Source: Burkholderiales bacterium | GTDB taxonomy: Bacteria > Pseudomonadota > Gammaproteobacteria > Burkholderiales > Burkholderiaceae_C | NCBI GenBank assembly: GCA_016185015.1 | Contig: JACPOI010000036.1 | Location: forward strand, 240,912 to 304,911 | Length of the DNA: 64,000 nt | Direction of reading: 5' to 3' | Part shown: positions 39,644 through 47,584 of the stretch, one piece after another | How positions within the stretch are numbered: the stretch's first letter is position 1 | Layout of the letters: every line of letters begins with the position of its first letter | The notes under the pieces: generated by a model | The model's database searches: none | What the model was told of the DNA's origin: nothing | The model's input: the letters and a program-made list of their open reading frames with translations, nothing else | Made by a program: the position numbers and the translations under genes

Positions 39644-40219
39644 ATGGCTCTTGGTCCAGTCGCCGTCAATCCAGGAGTTGTCTACATCCTGAGAAATAGC
39701 TCGTATCGAGAGACGATCGTAAAAGTCGGCAGAACATCGCGGTCGTCCGAAATCCGGGCGTCTGAGCTATCGCGACCGACAGGTATTGCCACCCCATTCG
39801 AGGTGTTGTATGAAGAGGCAGTTGCCGACTGTGAACGTGCCGAGCAGATTGTCCACGGCCGCCTTTCTAAATGGCGCGTGAACGAGTCCCGCGAGTTCTT
39901 TAACGTTCCCCTGAAGGATGCGGTTCGCGCGGTGTTCGAAGCATGCTTGGAAGTGAACGAACCGTTTCTGCGCGAGCGAAGCCGCCTAGCCATTTGGATT
40001 GAGCCCGGAGTACAACTTGGAAACAGACTCGCTGAGATACTGAATTCGGCAACACCAGGAACAACGGCTGTGCGTCTGGTGCTAAATAGTCCTAATGCCG
40101 TAGCAGAACTCCACTTGAGCAATACGTTGCTGGTTGCTTGTACACCAGAGTTTCTGGCCAATCTCCAGCGACAGAAGTGGGTCAAGGATGTCCAAGTCTA
40201 TGTACCAACACAAATCTAA
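39644..40219 (+). CDS. GIY-YIG nuclease-like protein (T5orf172/MUG113 type)
   Basis: A 191-residue protein. Residues 10-100 fit the GIY-YIG fold: VVYIL (12-16), VKVGRT (26-31, replacing YIG), R38, the helix AEQIVHGRL with H71, and SREFFNV with catalytic Glu E84. This spacing resembles the T5orf172/MUG113 subgroup found in phages and defence loci. Residues 105-191 are an unrecognised alpha/beta domain. It lies 61 bases after the Mrr-nSTAND gene and has no clear ribosome binding site before its ATG, so it may have its own promoter. It could be a third island component or an unrelated passenger. Confidence 0.68.
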   Translation: MALGPVAVNPGVVYILRNSSYRETIVKVGRTSRSSEIRASELSRPTGIATPFEVLYEEAVADCERAEQIVHGRLSKWRVNESREFFNVPLKDAVRAVFEACLEVNEPFLRERSRLAIWIEPGVQLGNRLAEILNSATPGTTAVRLVLNSPNAVAELHLSNTLLVACTPEFLANLQRQKWVKDVQVYVPTQI

Positions 40220-40447
40220 CAGTCCGCCAACGCAGATGCCCCTGGATGCCGGTTACGTCGAACGCTGAAGGACTGCTCTTCTGGTCGCCGAGCGACCACT
40301 ATGCGGCCGCAACCAGACGCTCAGGATCCCGAAGTGACAAGCGGCAATCGCTGCAACACGGACATTTAGCGAAAACCGCCTAGGCCCTCCCCAATGGGTC
40401 GAAAGTCCGCTGCCGAGGCTGGCGCAGGCGTCAGCCTCAAACCCCGC
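40220..40447. other. Right junction of the accessory island, no gene
   Basis: No supported gene. A perfect hairpin TGGTCGC-CGA-GCGACCA lies at 40282-40298 but lacks a T tract. Base composition returns to that of the core genome near 40400. No direct repeat longer than 9 bases shared with the left junction (34870-35075) was found by eye. Confidence 0.5.
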
Positions 40448-42916
40448 TCAAATATGCCCCAGCGCCCGCAGCACCTTCTCCGGCGTGACCGGCTGTGACC
40501 AGACCTCCGCCTTGAGCGGGCGCAGCGCGTCGTTGATGGCGTTCACCACCGCGCCCGGTGCGCCGGCGGTGCCGGCCTCGCCCGCGCCCTTGGCGCCCAG
40601 CAGCGAGCTGCGCGTGGGCGTTTCCACGTGCGCGACCACGATGTCGGGCATCTCGCCGGCCATGGGGACCAGGTAGTCGGCCATGCTGCCGTTGGTCATC
40701 AGGCCTTCGTCGTCGTACAGGCATTCCTCGAACAGCGCACCGCCGATGCCCTGCACGATGGCGCCGCGGATCTGTTCGTCCACCAGCTTGGGGTTGATGA
40801 CGCGGCCGCAGTCTTCCACCGCCCAGTGCTTGAGCAGTTTCACGAAGCCGGTTTCGGTGTCCACTTCCACATAGGAGGCCTGCACGCCGTTGGTGAAGAT
40901 GAAGGGGTAGTCGCGCTGAGCGTAGTGGCGCGTGACCATCAGCTCCGAGGTGAAGCCGGCCGGCAGCGTGTCCGGGCGGTAGTAGGCCACGCGGCCCAGT
41001 TCCTTCAGGTCCAGCAGGGTTTCGCCGCTCACGGCGTCTTTCACCACGCCCTCGCTGACGGTCAGGCCGGTGGCGTCGCGCTGCAGGATGGCCTCGGCCA
41101 CTTTCAGGATGTTGCTGCGCAGGGCCAGGCCGGCCTGCAGCACGGCTTCGCCGCCGATGCCGGCGCCGCGCGACGCCCAGGTGCCGCCGCCATAGGGCAC
41201 GGTCTCGGTGTCGCCGGTCACCAGGCGCACCGCGCTCATGGGCACGCCCACGGCGTCGGCCGCGATCTGCGCGAAGATGGCCTCGGTGCCCTGGCCCTGT
41301 TCGCCCACGCTCACCATCACGGCCACGCCGCCGGTGGGCTCCAGCCGGATGGTGGCGCCGTCTTGCGAAGAGATGCGCGCACCACCCACGCCGTAGAAGG
41401 CGGCGCTGGGGTTGGTCAGTTCGATCAGGGTGGCAAAGCCGATGCCGCGGTAGATGCCTTTGGCGCGTAGCGCGGCCTGTTCGGCGCGCAGCGCGGGGTA
41501 GTCCATCAGCGCCTCGATCTTGCGCAGGCAGGCCTCATGCGAGAGCACTTCCAGTTTGATGCCCGAGGCGCCGGTGGCCGGGTAGGCGTGGTCGGGGATG
41601 ACGTTGCGCTGGCGGAAGGCCAGCGGGTCCATGCCCAGCTTGGCGGCGGCCAGGTCCACCAGGCCTTCGGTCACGGCGCAGGCAATCGGGTGGCCCACGC
41701 CGCGGTACTGGCAGGTGGGCGTCTTGTTGAGGAAGACCACGCTGAGCTTGGCGCGGTAGGCCTTGTGCTTGTAGGGGCCGCCGGTGAGGTTGACGACCTG
41801 GTTGCCCTCGATGCCGCTGGTGCGCGGGAACATGGAGAAGGGGCCGATGCCGGTGACGTCGTCGATCTCGAAGGCCAGGATGTCGCCTTGCTTGTTGGCG
41901 GCAATGCGGCCCTTGATGCGGTGTTCGCGCGCATGGATGTCGCTGGTGAAGGACTCCAGCCGGTCGGCCACGAACTTCACCGGGCGCTTGAGCAGGATGG
42001 AGACGGCCACGGTGGCGAAGTCGTCCGGATACGCGTGCACCTTGATGCCAAACGAGCCGCCCACGTCCTTGCAGATCACGCGCACCGCCGATTCGGCCAG
42101 GCCGAACTGGCGCGAGTACAGGTCCTGCATCATGTGCGGGGCCTGCTGCGAGTGGTAGACGGTGAGCTGGCCGGCGGCCGGGTTGTAGTCGGCGATCTGG
42201 CAGCGCGGCTCCAGCGTGACGCCGGTGTGGCGGCCGAAATCAAAGGTGGCCTCGGCCACCACGTCGGCTTTAGCAAAGGCTTCGTCCACGCCACCGGTGT
42301 CCAGGCTGCGCGCGAAGCACAGGTTGTCGCCGAGCTCGGGGTGAATGATGGGTGTCTCGGGCGCCAGCGCGGTGTTCATGTCCAGCGCGGCGGGCAGGGC
42401 TTCCCATTCCACCTGCACGTACTGCAGCGCGTCCTCGGCCTCGGCGCGGGTCTTGGCCACCACGGCCACCACGGGCTCGCCCTGCCAGCAGGCGCGGTCC
42501 ATGGCCATGGGGTACTGCGGCGCCGACTTGATGCCGGCCAGATGGGTGAGGGTGGCGACCCAGGGCTTGCAGATGGCGGCCAGGTCCGGGCCGTCGTACA
42601 CGGCCAGCACGCCGGGCATCATGCGCGCGTAGTCGCGTTCGATGCGCAGGATCTTCATGTGCGCCACAGGCGAGCGCCAGAACACCACATGGGCCATGCG
42701 CGGCAGTTCCAGGTCGTCCACGTACTGGCCACGGCCTTCGGTCAGGCGTTCGATATTGGGGCGCGGGATGGCCTGGCCGATGTGGCGCGCATCCTTGAGC
42801 GGGCCGGTCAGCGGCTCGGCCACCGGGGTGTGCGGGGCTTCGGCGCGCGTTTCGGCGCGTGCGGCCTGCGCGTCCTCCAGCGATTTCTTCAGGGCGCGTG
42901 ACTCGGGGGCGTTCAT
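40448..42916 (-). CDS. Molybdenum hydroxylase large subunit (xanthine dehydrogenase/CoxL family)
   Basis: An 822-residue molybdopterin-cytosine-dinucleotide-binding subunit. The aldehyde-oxidase-like hammerhead domain (about 45-165) precedes Mo-cofactor domains with GGSFGIKVHAYPDD and the C-terminal catalytic Glu in LLGAKGAGEAGTAGAPG. The active-site loop is CQYRGVGHPIA, not the AYRCSFR loop of true CO dehydrogenase, so it is a form-II-like hydroxylase of an organic ring or aldehyde. Last gene of the minus-strand operon; overlaps the 2Fe-2S subunit gene by 4 bases. Confidence 0.9.
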   Translation of the reverse strand: MNAPESRALKKSLEDAQAARAETRAEAPHTPVAEPLTGPLKDARHIGQAIPRPNIERLTEGRGQYVDDLELPRMAHVVFWRSPVAHMKILRIERDYARMMPGVLAVYDGPDLAAICKPWVATLTHLAGIKSAPQYPMAMDRACWQGEPVVAVVAKTRAEAEDALQYVQVEWEALPAALDMNTALAPETPIIHPELGDNLCFARSLDTGGVDEAFAKADVVAEATFDFGRHTGVTLEPRCQIADYNPAAGQLTVYHSQQAPHMMQDLYSRQFGLAESAVRVICKDVGGSFGIKVHAYPDDFATVAVSILLKRPVKFVADRLESFTSDIHAREHRIKGRIAANKQGDILAFEIDDVTGIGPFSMFPRTSGIEGNQVVNLTGGPYKHKAYRAKLSVVFLNKTPTCQYRGVGHPIACAVTEGLVDLAAAKLGMDPLAFRQRNVIPDHAYPATGASGIKLEVLSHEACLRKIEALMDYPALRAEQAALRAKGIYRGIGFATLIELTNPSAAFYGVGGARISSQDGATIRLEPTGGVAVMVSVGEQGQGTEAIFAQIAADAVGVPMSAVRLVTGDTETVPYGGGTWASRGAGIGGEAVLQAGLALRSNILKVAEAILQRDATGLTVSEGVVKDAVSGETLLDLKELGRVAYYRPDTLPAGFTSELMVTRHYAQRDYPFIFTNGVQASYVEVDTETGFVKLLKHWAVEDCGRVINPKLVDEQIRGAIVQGIGGALFEECLYDDEGLMTNGSMADYLVPMAGEMPDIVVAHVETPTRSSLLGAKGAGEAGTAGAPGAVVNAINDALRPLKAEVWSQPVTPEKVLRALGHI

Positions 42917-43434
42917 GCGGGGGCTCCTTGGCGGCGGGTCGCCAGCACTTCACAGACGGCGTCGACGATGGCCTGGTAGCCGGTGCAGCGGCAGTAGTTG
43001 CCGCTCATCCATTCGCGCACTTCCTCGCGGCTGGCGCCGGGCTTGTGTTCCAGCAGCTCGCTGGCGGCCATCAGCATGCCCGAGGTGCAGAAGCCGCACT
43101 GCAGGGCGTTGTGGCGAATGAAGGCCTGCTGCAGGTCGCGGATGCTGCCGCGCTCGCTCAGGCCTTCGATGGTTTCCACGCGCCGGCCGTCGGCCTGCAC
43201 GGCCAGCACCAGGCAGCCGCGCACCACGGTGTCGTCCAGCCGCACGGTGCAGGCGCCGCACACACCGTGCTCGCAACCCAGGTGCGAGCCCTTGAGGCCC
43301 AGGCTTTCGCGCAGGAAATCCACCAGGTGGGTGCGGGGTTGCACCGCGTGCTGGCCGCAGTGACCGTTGACGGTGATGGTGACCGGGCGGGCGCCCGTGT
43401 CGAGTTCGTCGGGAGCTTCGTGCATCGTGCTCAT
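42913..43434 (-). CDS. Molybdenum hydroxylase [2Fe-2S] subunit (CoxS-like)
   Basis: A 173-residue two-cluster ferredoxin subunit. The plant-type cluster is GCEHGVCGACTVRLD ... GCLVLA, and the second cluster CGFCTSGM ... GNYCRCTGYQAI; both motifs are complete. It conducts electrons from the Mo centre to FAD. It starts with MSTMHEAPDE; a downstream ATG is at residue 4. It lies 20 bases after the FAD-subunit gene. Confidence 0.93.
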   Translation of the reverse strand: MSTMHEAPDELDTGARPVTITVNGHCGQHAVQPRTHLVDFLRESLGLKGSHLGCEHGVCGACTVRLDDTVVRGCLVLAVQADGRRVETIEGLSERGSIRDLQQAFIRHNALQCGFCTSGMLMAASELLEHKPGASREEVREWMSGNYCRCTGYQAIVDAVCEVLATRRQGAPA

Positions 43435-43453
43435 GGCATGTCCTCGTCGGCGT

Positions 43454-44326
43454 TCAGGCCTGCAGCGCGGGCTGCTGGGTCAGGGTGTGCAGGGCGCGCT
43501 TGAGCATCACCCCCACCAGATGTTGTTTGGCAGCGGGGCTGTGGGTCAGGTCGCCCTCGATCTGCAGTTCGGCGCGCAGGGTCTGCAGCGCCTGGGTCAA
43601 GACCGCCTGGCTGAGGCGCTGGCCGTCGAGTACCTGTTCGGTGGCCGGCGAGCGCTGCGGCATGCTGCCGGTGCCCAGCCAGGCCAGGCGCACCTTGCCG
43701 AGCACGCCGTTCTGCAGCTGTGCGGCGGCGGCCAGGCCGACCACGGCGTAGTCGCCATGGCGGCGCGAGAGCTCGTCGAAGACAAAGCGCTGGCCGCTGG
43801 CGGCCAGCGGCAGCTCGCAGGCCACGATCATCTCGTTGGGCTGCAGCGTGGTGGTGTACAGGCCGGTGTAGAAATCCTTGGCGGCGATGCGGCGTTCGCC
43901 GGCCACGCTGCGCGCGACCACCACACCGTCGAGCGCGAGCAGGCAGGCCGGCCATTCGGCGGCAGGGTCGCCGTAGGCGATGGAGCCGCAGAAGGTGCCC
44001 AGGTTGCGGATGGCGCGGTGCGCGATGTGAGGCGCGGCCATGGCCAGCAGCGGCGCGTGGCGCGCCACTTCGGCCGAGGCTTCGATCTCGCTGTGCGTGA
44101 CCATGGCGCCGATGCGCAGCGTGTTGCCGCTGAGCTGCAGGCCGCGCAATTCGGCCACGCCCTGCAGGTCGATCAGCAGCGCGGGTTCGGACAGGCGCAT
44201 GTTCAGCGTGGCCAGCAGGGTCTGGCCGCCGGCCAGCAGGCGGGCTTCGTCACGGTGGCGGTCCAGCAAGGCCAGCACCTCGGCGAGCTGCCTGGGGCGG
44301 GCGTAGGAAAAGGCGGGGGCTTTCAT
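43454..44326 (-). CDS. Molybdenum hydroxylase FAD subunit (CoxM-like)
   Basis: A 290-residue flavoprotein of the CO dehydrogenase medium-subunit family. FAD-binding motifs are LLAGGQTLLATLNMRL (about residues 30-45) and the TxGGxxAxxDP-type region, here NLGTFCGSIAYGDPAAEWP. The ATG at 44326 gives MKAPAFSYARP, the usual family start. It lies between the CoxG-like and 2Fe-2S genes in the same operon. Confidence 0.93.
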   Translation of the reverse strand: MKAPAFSYARPRQLAEVLALLDRHRDEARLLAGGQTLLATLNMRLSEPALLIDLQGVAELRGLQLSGNTLRIGAMVTHSEIEASAEVARHAPLLAMAAPHIAHRAIRNLGTFCGSIAYGDPAAEWPACLLALDGVVVARSVAGERRIAAKDFYTGLYTTTLQPNEMIVACELPLAASGQRFVFDELSRRHGDYAVVGLAAAAQLQNGVLGKVRLAWLGTGSMPQRSPATEQVLDGQRLSQAVLTQALQTLRAELQIEGDLTHSPAAKQHLVGVMLKRALHTLTQQPALQA

Positions 44327-44366
44327 GGGCGGGGTCCTCGCGGCAGATGTGTAGCGTGCGTCTTGC

Positions 44367-45002
44367 TCAGCGCAGCCAGTGCGAGCCCATCCACACACCC
44401 AGGGCGGTGGAGGCCACGCCGGCTGCAAACCAGAGCAGGCACGGTTTTTCTTTCTCGAACCAGCCCGTGGGGGCGGCTGGCACAACCGCTGCCGCCGGTG
44501 CGGCGAGCGCGGGCAGGCCGGCGCCGGGAGCGGCCAGGGCCAGCGGCAGGGCCGGCACGGGGGCTGCGCTGAGCTGGGCCTTGAAGGCTTCGAAGAAACG
44601 CTCGGACAGCTGGCGTGCCGAAGCGTCGATCAGGCGCCCGCCGATCTGGCCCAGCTTGCCCGCCACCGAGGCCTGCGCGGTGTAGTCCAGGCGCGTGCCT
44701 TCGGCCACGGCGGCCAGCGTGATCACCGAGCTGCCCTTGGCGAAACCGGCGCTGCCGCCCGAGCCTTCGAAGTTGAGTGTGTAGCCCTGCAGCGGGCGTA
44801 CATCGGTCAGGCGCACCTTGCCGATGAAGTTGGCGCGCACGGGGCCGAGCTTGAGCTGCACGCGGGCGTGCATCTCTTCGGGCGAGATCTGGCGCACTTC
44901 CTCGCAACCGGGGATGCACACGCGCAGCACTTCGGGGTTGTTCAGGGCCTGCCAGACCTGGTCCGGCGTGGAGGGAATGGTGACGCTGCCTTGTAGTTCC
45001 AT
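44367..45002 (-). CDS. CoxG-like SRPBCC-domain protein with C-terminal membrane anchor
   Basis: A 211-residue protein: SRPBCC/CoxG domain (about 1-145; MELQGSVTIPSTPDQVWQ, PGCEEV), an Ala/Pro-rich linker, and a C-terminal hydrophobic helix (LLWFAAGVASTALGVWMG). In CO dehydrogenase loci CoxG anchors the enzyme to the membrane; the same role is probable here. The ATG at 45002 is preferred over 45062, which would extend into the intergenic regulatory region. First gene of the operon, divergent from the TetR gene. Confidence 0.88.
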   Translation of the reverse strand: MELQGSVTIPSTPDQVWQALNNPEVLRVCIPGCEEVRQISPEEMHARVQLKLGPVRANFIGKVRLTDVRPLQGYTLNFEGSGGSAGFAKGSSVITLAAVAEGTRLDYTAQASVAGKLGQIGGRLIDASARQLSERFFEAFKAQLSAAPVPALPLALAAPGAGLPALAAPAAAVVPAAPTGWFEKEKPCLLWFAAGVASTALGVWMGSHWLR

Positions 45003-45064
45003 GGGCTGTCCTGTGTCGTCTAGGGGGCTTGGGGTTTGTCCTGATTCAGGCTTATTGACCAAGC

Positions 45065-45075
45065 GTTAAATTAAC
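45065..45075. promoter_or_regulatory. Candidate TetR operator
   Basis: GTTAA-A-TTAAC is a perfect inverted repeat located 20 bases before the GTG of the TetR gene and 62 bases before the divergent coxG-like start. It is the only clear AT-rich palindrome in the intergenic space. Assignment is by position only. Confidence 0.4.
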
Positions 45076-45095
45076 CCGGACTATCAAGCAAGCCC

Positions 45096-45824
45096 GTGGC
45101 CACATCCATCCGTAAAAACCCTGTCAAGCCCGCCGCCGAAGCGGCCGCGCCCCGGCGTCGGCTGTCGCCGGCCGAGCGCGAGCGACTGATCGTGGAAGGG
45201 GCGGTGCGATTCTTCTCCGAGCACGGGCTCGACGGCCAGCTGCGCGATCTGGCGCGCGAGCTCGACATCACCCACACGCTTCTGTACCACTACTTCCCCA
45301 CCAAGCAGGCCCTGATCGAGCGTGTCTACGCCGACCTGTTCGCCGCGCGCTGGGAGCGCGAGTGGGAGGAGCTGCTGGACGACAAGTCACTGGACGTGGA
45401 GACCAAGCTCACGCGTTTCTATACCAAGTACGCCAAGCGCATCCTGGAGCGCGACTGGGTGCGTGTGTTCGTCTTCTCGGGCCTGAGCGACCGCTACATC
45501 ACCGACCGTTATTTCGCCCTGCTGGGCGAGAAGCTGTTCCCGCGCCTGGTGCGCGAGAGCCGGCGCTACCTGGGCCTGCCCAACCGCGCCAAGCCCACGC
45601 CGCGCGAGATGGAACTGCTCATGGGCCTGCACGGCAGCATCTTCTACATGGGCATGCGCCGCTGGGTGTATGGCCTGGAAAAGCCGGGCAGCAAGTCCGA
45701 TCCGTTTGACGAGGTGTTCGTGCACGACCGCGTGCTGGGCTACCTGCAGACCTTGCCCGAAGTCTTTGGCCAGGGCAGCCAACCCCGCGCCAGAAGTCGG
45801 GCCCCCGAGCTCGCACTGGCCTAG
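45096..45824 (+). CDS. TetR/AcrR-family transcriptional regulator
   Basis: A 242-residue regulator. The HTH (about residues 28-75) includes AVRFFSEHGLDG, LARELDITHTLLYHYFPTKQALIERVYADLF, shown here as its core THTLLYHYFPTKQALIE. The C-terminal ligand domain is about 150 residues. There is no ATG before the HTH; GTG at 45096 is the only suitable start. Its position between the hydroxylase operon and the monooxygenase/transport operon suggests control of both. Confidence 0.9.
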   Translation: MATSIRKNPVKPAAEAAAPRRRLSPAERERLIVEGAVRFFSEHGLDGQLRDLARELDITHTLLYHYFPTKQALIERVYADLFAARWEREWEELLDDKSLDVETKLTRFYTKYAKRILERDWVRVFVFSGLSDRYITDRYFALLGEKLFPRLVRESRRYLGLPNRAKPTPREMELLMGLHGSIFYMGMRRWVYGLEKPGSKSDPFDEVFVHDRVLGYLQTLPEVFGQGSQPRARSRAPELALA

Positions 45825-45848
45825 ACGCCCTACGAAGGAGAAACCGAG

Positions 45849-46316
45849 ATGGCACTGGCACTGAATCATTTTTCGATCCGCACCACCGACATGGATGCCA
45901 CGCGGGTTTTCTACGAGACGGTGCTGGGCCTGACCGTGGGCCCGCGCCCGCCGTTTCCCTTCCCCGGCTTGTGGCTCTACAGCGGCGACACCGGCAGCTG
46001 GGCCAACGCGATGGTGCACGTGATCGGCATCGACAAGAACGACCCCGAAGGGCTCAAGCGTTACCTGGGTGACCGCGATGTCTCCTCCCTGCAGGGCAGC
46101 GGTGCGGTGGACCACATTGCGCTGTTTGCCCAGGGGCTGGAGACCATGCTCACGCACCTGAAGAAGCTGGGCATCGCATGCCGCGAGCGCACCGTGCCGC
46201 AGATCGGCTTGCACCAGCTCTTCCTGGACGATCCCAGCGGCGTGGTGATCGAGCTCAACTACCCGGCGCAGGAAAAGACCGAGCTGGACGCCAAACAGGC
46301 GAAGGCGACTGCCTGA
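45849..46316 (+). CDS. VOC-family (glyoxalase/dioxygenase fold) protein
   Basis: A 155-residue vicinal-oxygen-chelate protein. It starts LNHFSIRTTDMDATRVFYETVLGL, with metal-ligand candidates His5 (HFS), His in AVDHIALFAQ and Glu in GVVIELNYP. Such proteins are isomerases, lyases or ring-cleaving dioxygenases. GAAGGAG upstream fixes the start. Its stop overlaps the next start (TGATG), so it is coupled to the FAD monooxygenase. Confidence 0.88.
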   Translation: MALALNHFSIRTTDMDATRVFYETVLGLTVGPRPPFPFPGLWLYSGDTGSWANAMVHVIGIDKNDPEGLKRYLGDRDVSSLQGSGAVDHIALFAQGLETMLTHLKKLGIACRERTVPQIGLHQLFLDDPSGVVIELNYPAQEKTELDAKQAKATA

Positions 46317-47524
46317 TGGCACGCATCCTCGTTGTCGGTGGTTCGCTGGGTGGCCTGCTGACGGCCAACATGCTGCATCGCGCCGGCCACGACGTGGTCC
46401 TGCTGGAGAAGGCGACCGGCTCCCTGGATGGCCGCGGTGCCGGCATCGTGACGCACCGCCCGCTGGTGACGGCGCTGGCGCGTTGCGGCATCACCTCGGA
46501 CGCACCGCTGGGCGTGGCGATCGACCGCCGTGTCATCCTGGACCGCGAGGGCAACACCGCGGACCAGGCCCATATCCCGCAGGTGCTGACCTCCTGGAGC
46601 CGCCTGTACGCCATCCTGCTGGCGGTGTTTCCGGCCGAACGCTACGTGCAGGGCGCGGCCGTGAGCAAGGTCCGCCAGAGCGGCAACGGCGTGAGTGTGC
46701 AATGCGATGACGGCCGCCGCTTCGAGGCCGAGCTGCTGGTGGCGTCCGACGGCATCCGCTCGGCGGTGCGCAGCGCGCTGGCGCCCGAAGTGAAGATTCA
46801 GTACGCCGGCTACGTGGCCTGGCGCGGCGTGTGCGATGAGTCCGTGCTGTCGCGGCGCACGCTGGAGACGGTGTTCGAGACCTTCGGTTTCGGCCTGCCG
46901 CCTGACGAGCAGATCATCGGCTACCCGGTGGCCGGTGCTGGCAACTCGGTGGCGCGCGGCCAGCGCCGTTACAACTTTGTCTGGTACCGCCCGGCGGCTG
47001 ACAACGGCGCGCTCCAGGCCCTGATGACCGACGCCGATGGCCAGTACCACCCGCTGGGCCTGCCGCCGCACAAGGTGGACTGGCGCAACGTGGCCGCGGT
47101 GCGGCAGGCGGCGCGCGAGAAGCTGGCGCCGCAATTCGCCGAGATCCTGGAGAAGACTGCCCAGCCCTTCCTGCAGCCCATCTACGACCTGAGCAGCGAG
47201 CGCATCGCCTTCGACCGCATCGCACTCATGGGCGACGCGGCTTTTGTGGCCCGCCCGCACGTGGGCATGGGCGTGACCAAGGCGGCAGAAGACGCCATGG
47301 CCATGGCCGACAGCATTGCCGCGCACGGCGCCACCCCGCAGGCGCTGCAGGCCTTCGAGCAACTGCGCCGGCCGGCCGGCCAGGCCGCGGTGCAGCGCGC
47401 CCGTCGGCTGGGTGCCTATATGCAGTCGCACACCCAGCCGGGTGCCACGGCCGATTCGATCGAACGCGATGCGCGCGAGGTGATGATGGAAACCGCCATC
47501 GACCTCTCGCCCGTCCCCGCATGA
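46316..47524 (+). CDS. FAD-dependent aromatic-type monooxygenase
   Basis: A 402-residue group A flavin monooxygenase. N-terminal GxGxxG-type motif VVGGSLGGLLTANML (residues 5-19), the NAD(P)H/FAD DG motif in LLVASDGIRSAVR, and the GD motif GDAAFVARPHVGMGVTKAAED. The ARPHVGMG-TKA form is, as I recall, seen in 2,6-dihydroxypyridine 3-monooxygenase-like enzymes. Next to a molybdenum hydroxylase it suggests sequential hydroxylation of an N-heterocycle; the substrate is unproven. Confidence 0.88.
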   Translation: MARILVVGGSLGGLLTANMLHRAGHDVVLLEKATGSLDGRGAGIVTHRPLVTALARCGITSDAPLGVAIDRRVILDREGNTADQAHIPQVLTSWSRLYAILLAVFPAERYVQGAAVSKVRQSGNGVSVQCDDGRRFEAELLVASDGIRSAVRSALAPEVKIQYAGYVAWRGVCDESVLSRRTLETVFETFGFGLPPDEQIIGYPVAGAGNSVARGQRRYNFVWYRPAADNGALQALMTDADGQYHPLGLPPHKVDWRNVAAVRQAAREKLAPQFAEILEKTAQPFLQPIYDLSSERIAFDRIALMGDAAFVARPHVGMGVTKAAEDAMAMADSIAAHGATPQALQAFEQLRRPAGQAAVQRARRLGAYMQSHTQPGATADSIERDAREVMMETAIDLSPVPA

Positions 47525-47584
47525 CAACTCGACCTGGAATACACCGGGCAGCCTATCAACCCTGACCACCACTGGAGACATGAC

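Noticed and set aside
34870..40447. CRISPR array or att repeats around the island
   Set aside because: No regularly spaced repeats and no direct repeat longer than about 9 bases shared by both edges.
40448..45002. Aerobic CO dehydrogenase operon (coxGMSL)
   Set aside because: The large-subunit loop is CQYRGVGHP instead of AYRCSFR, so CO oxidation is not supported.
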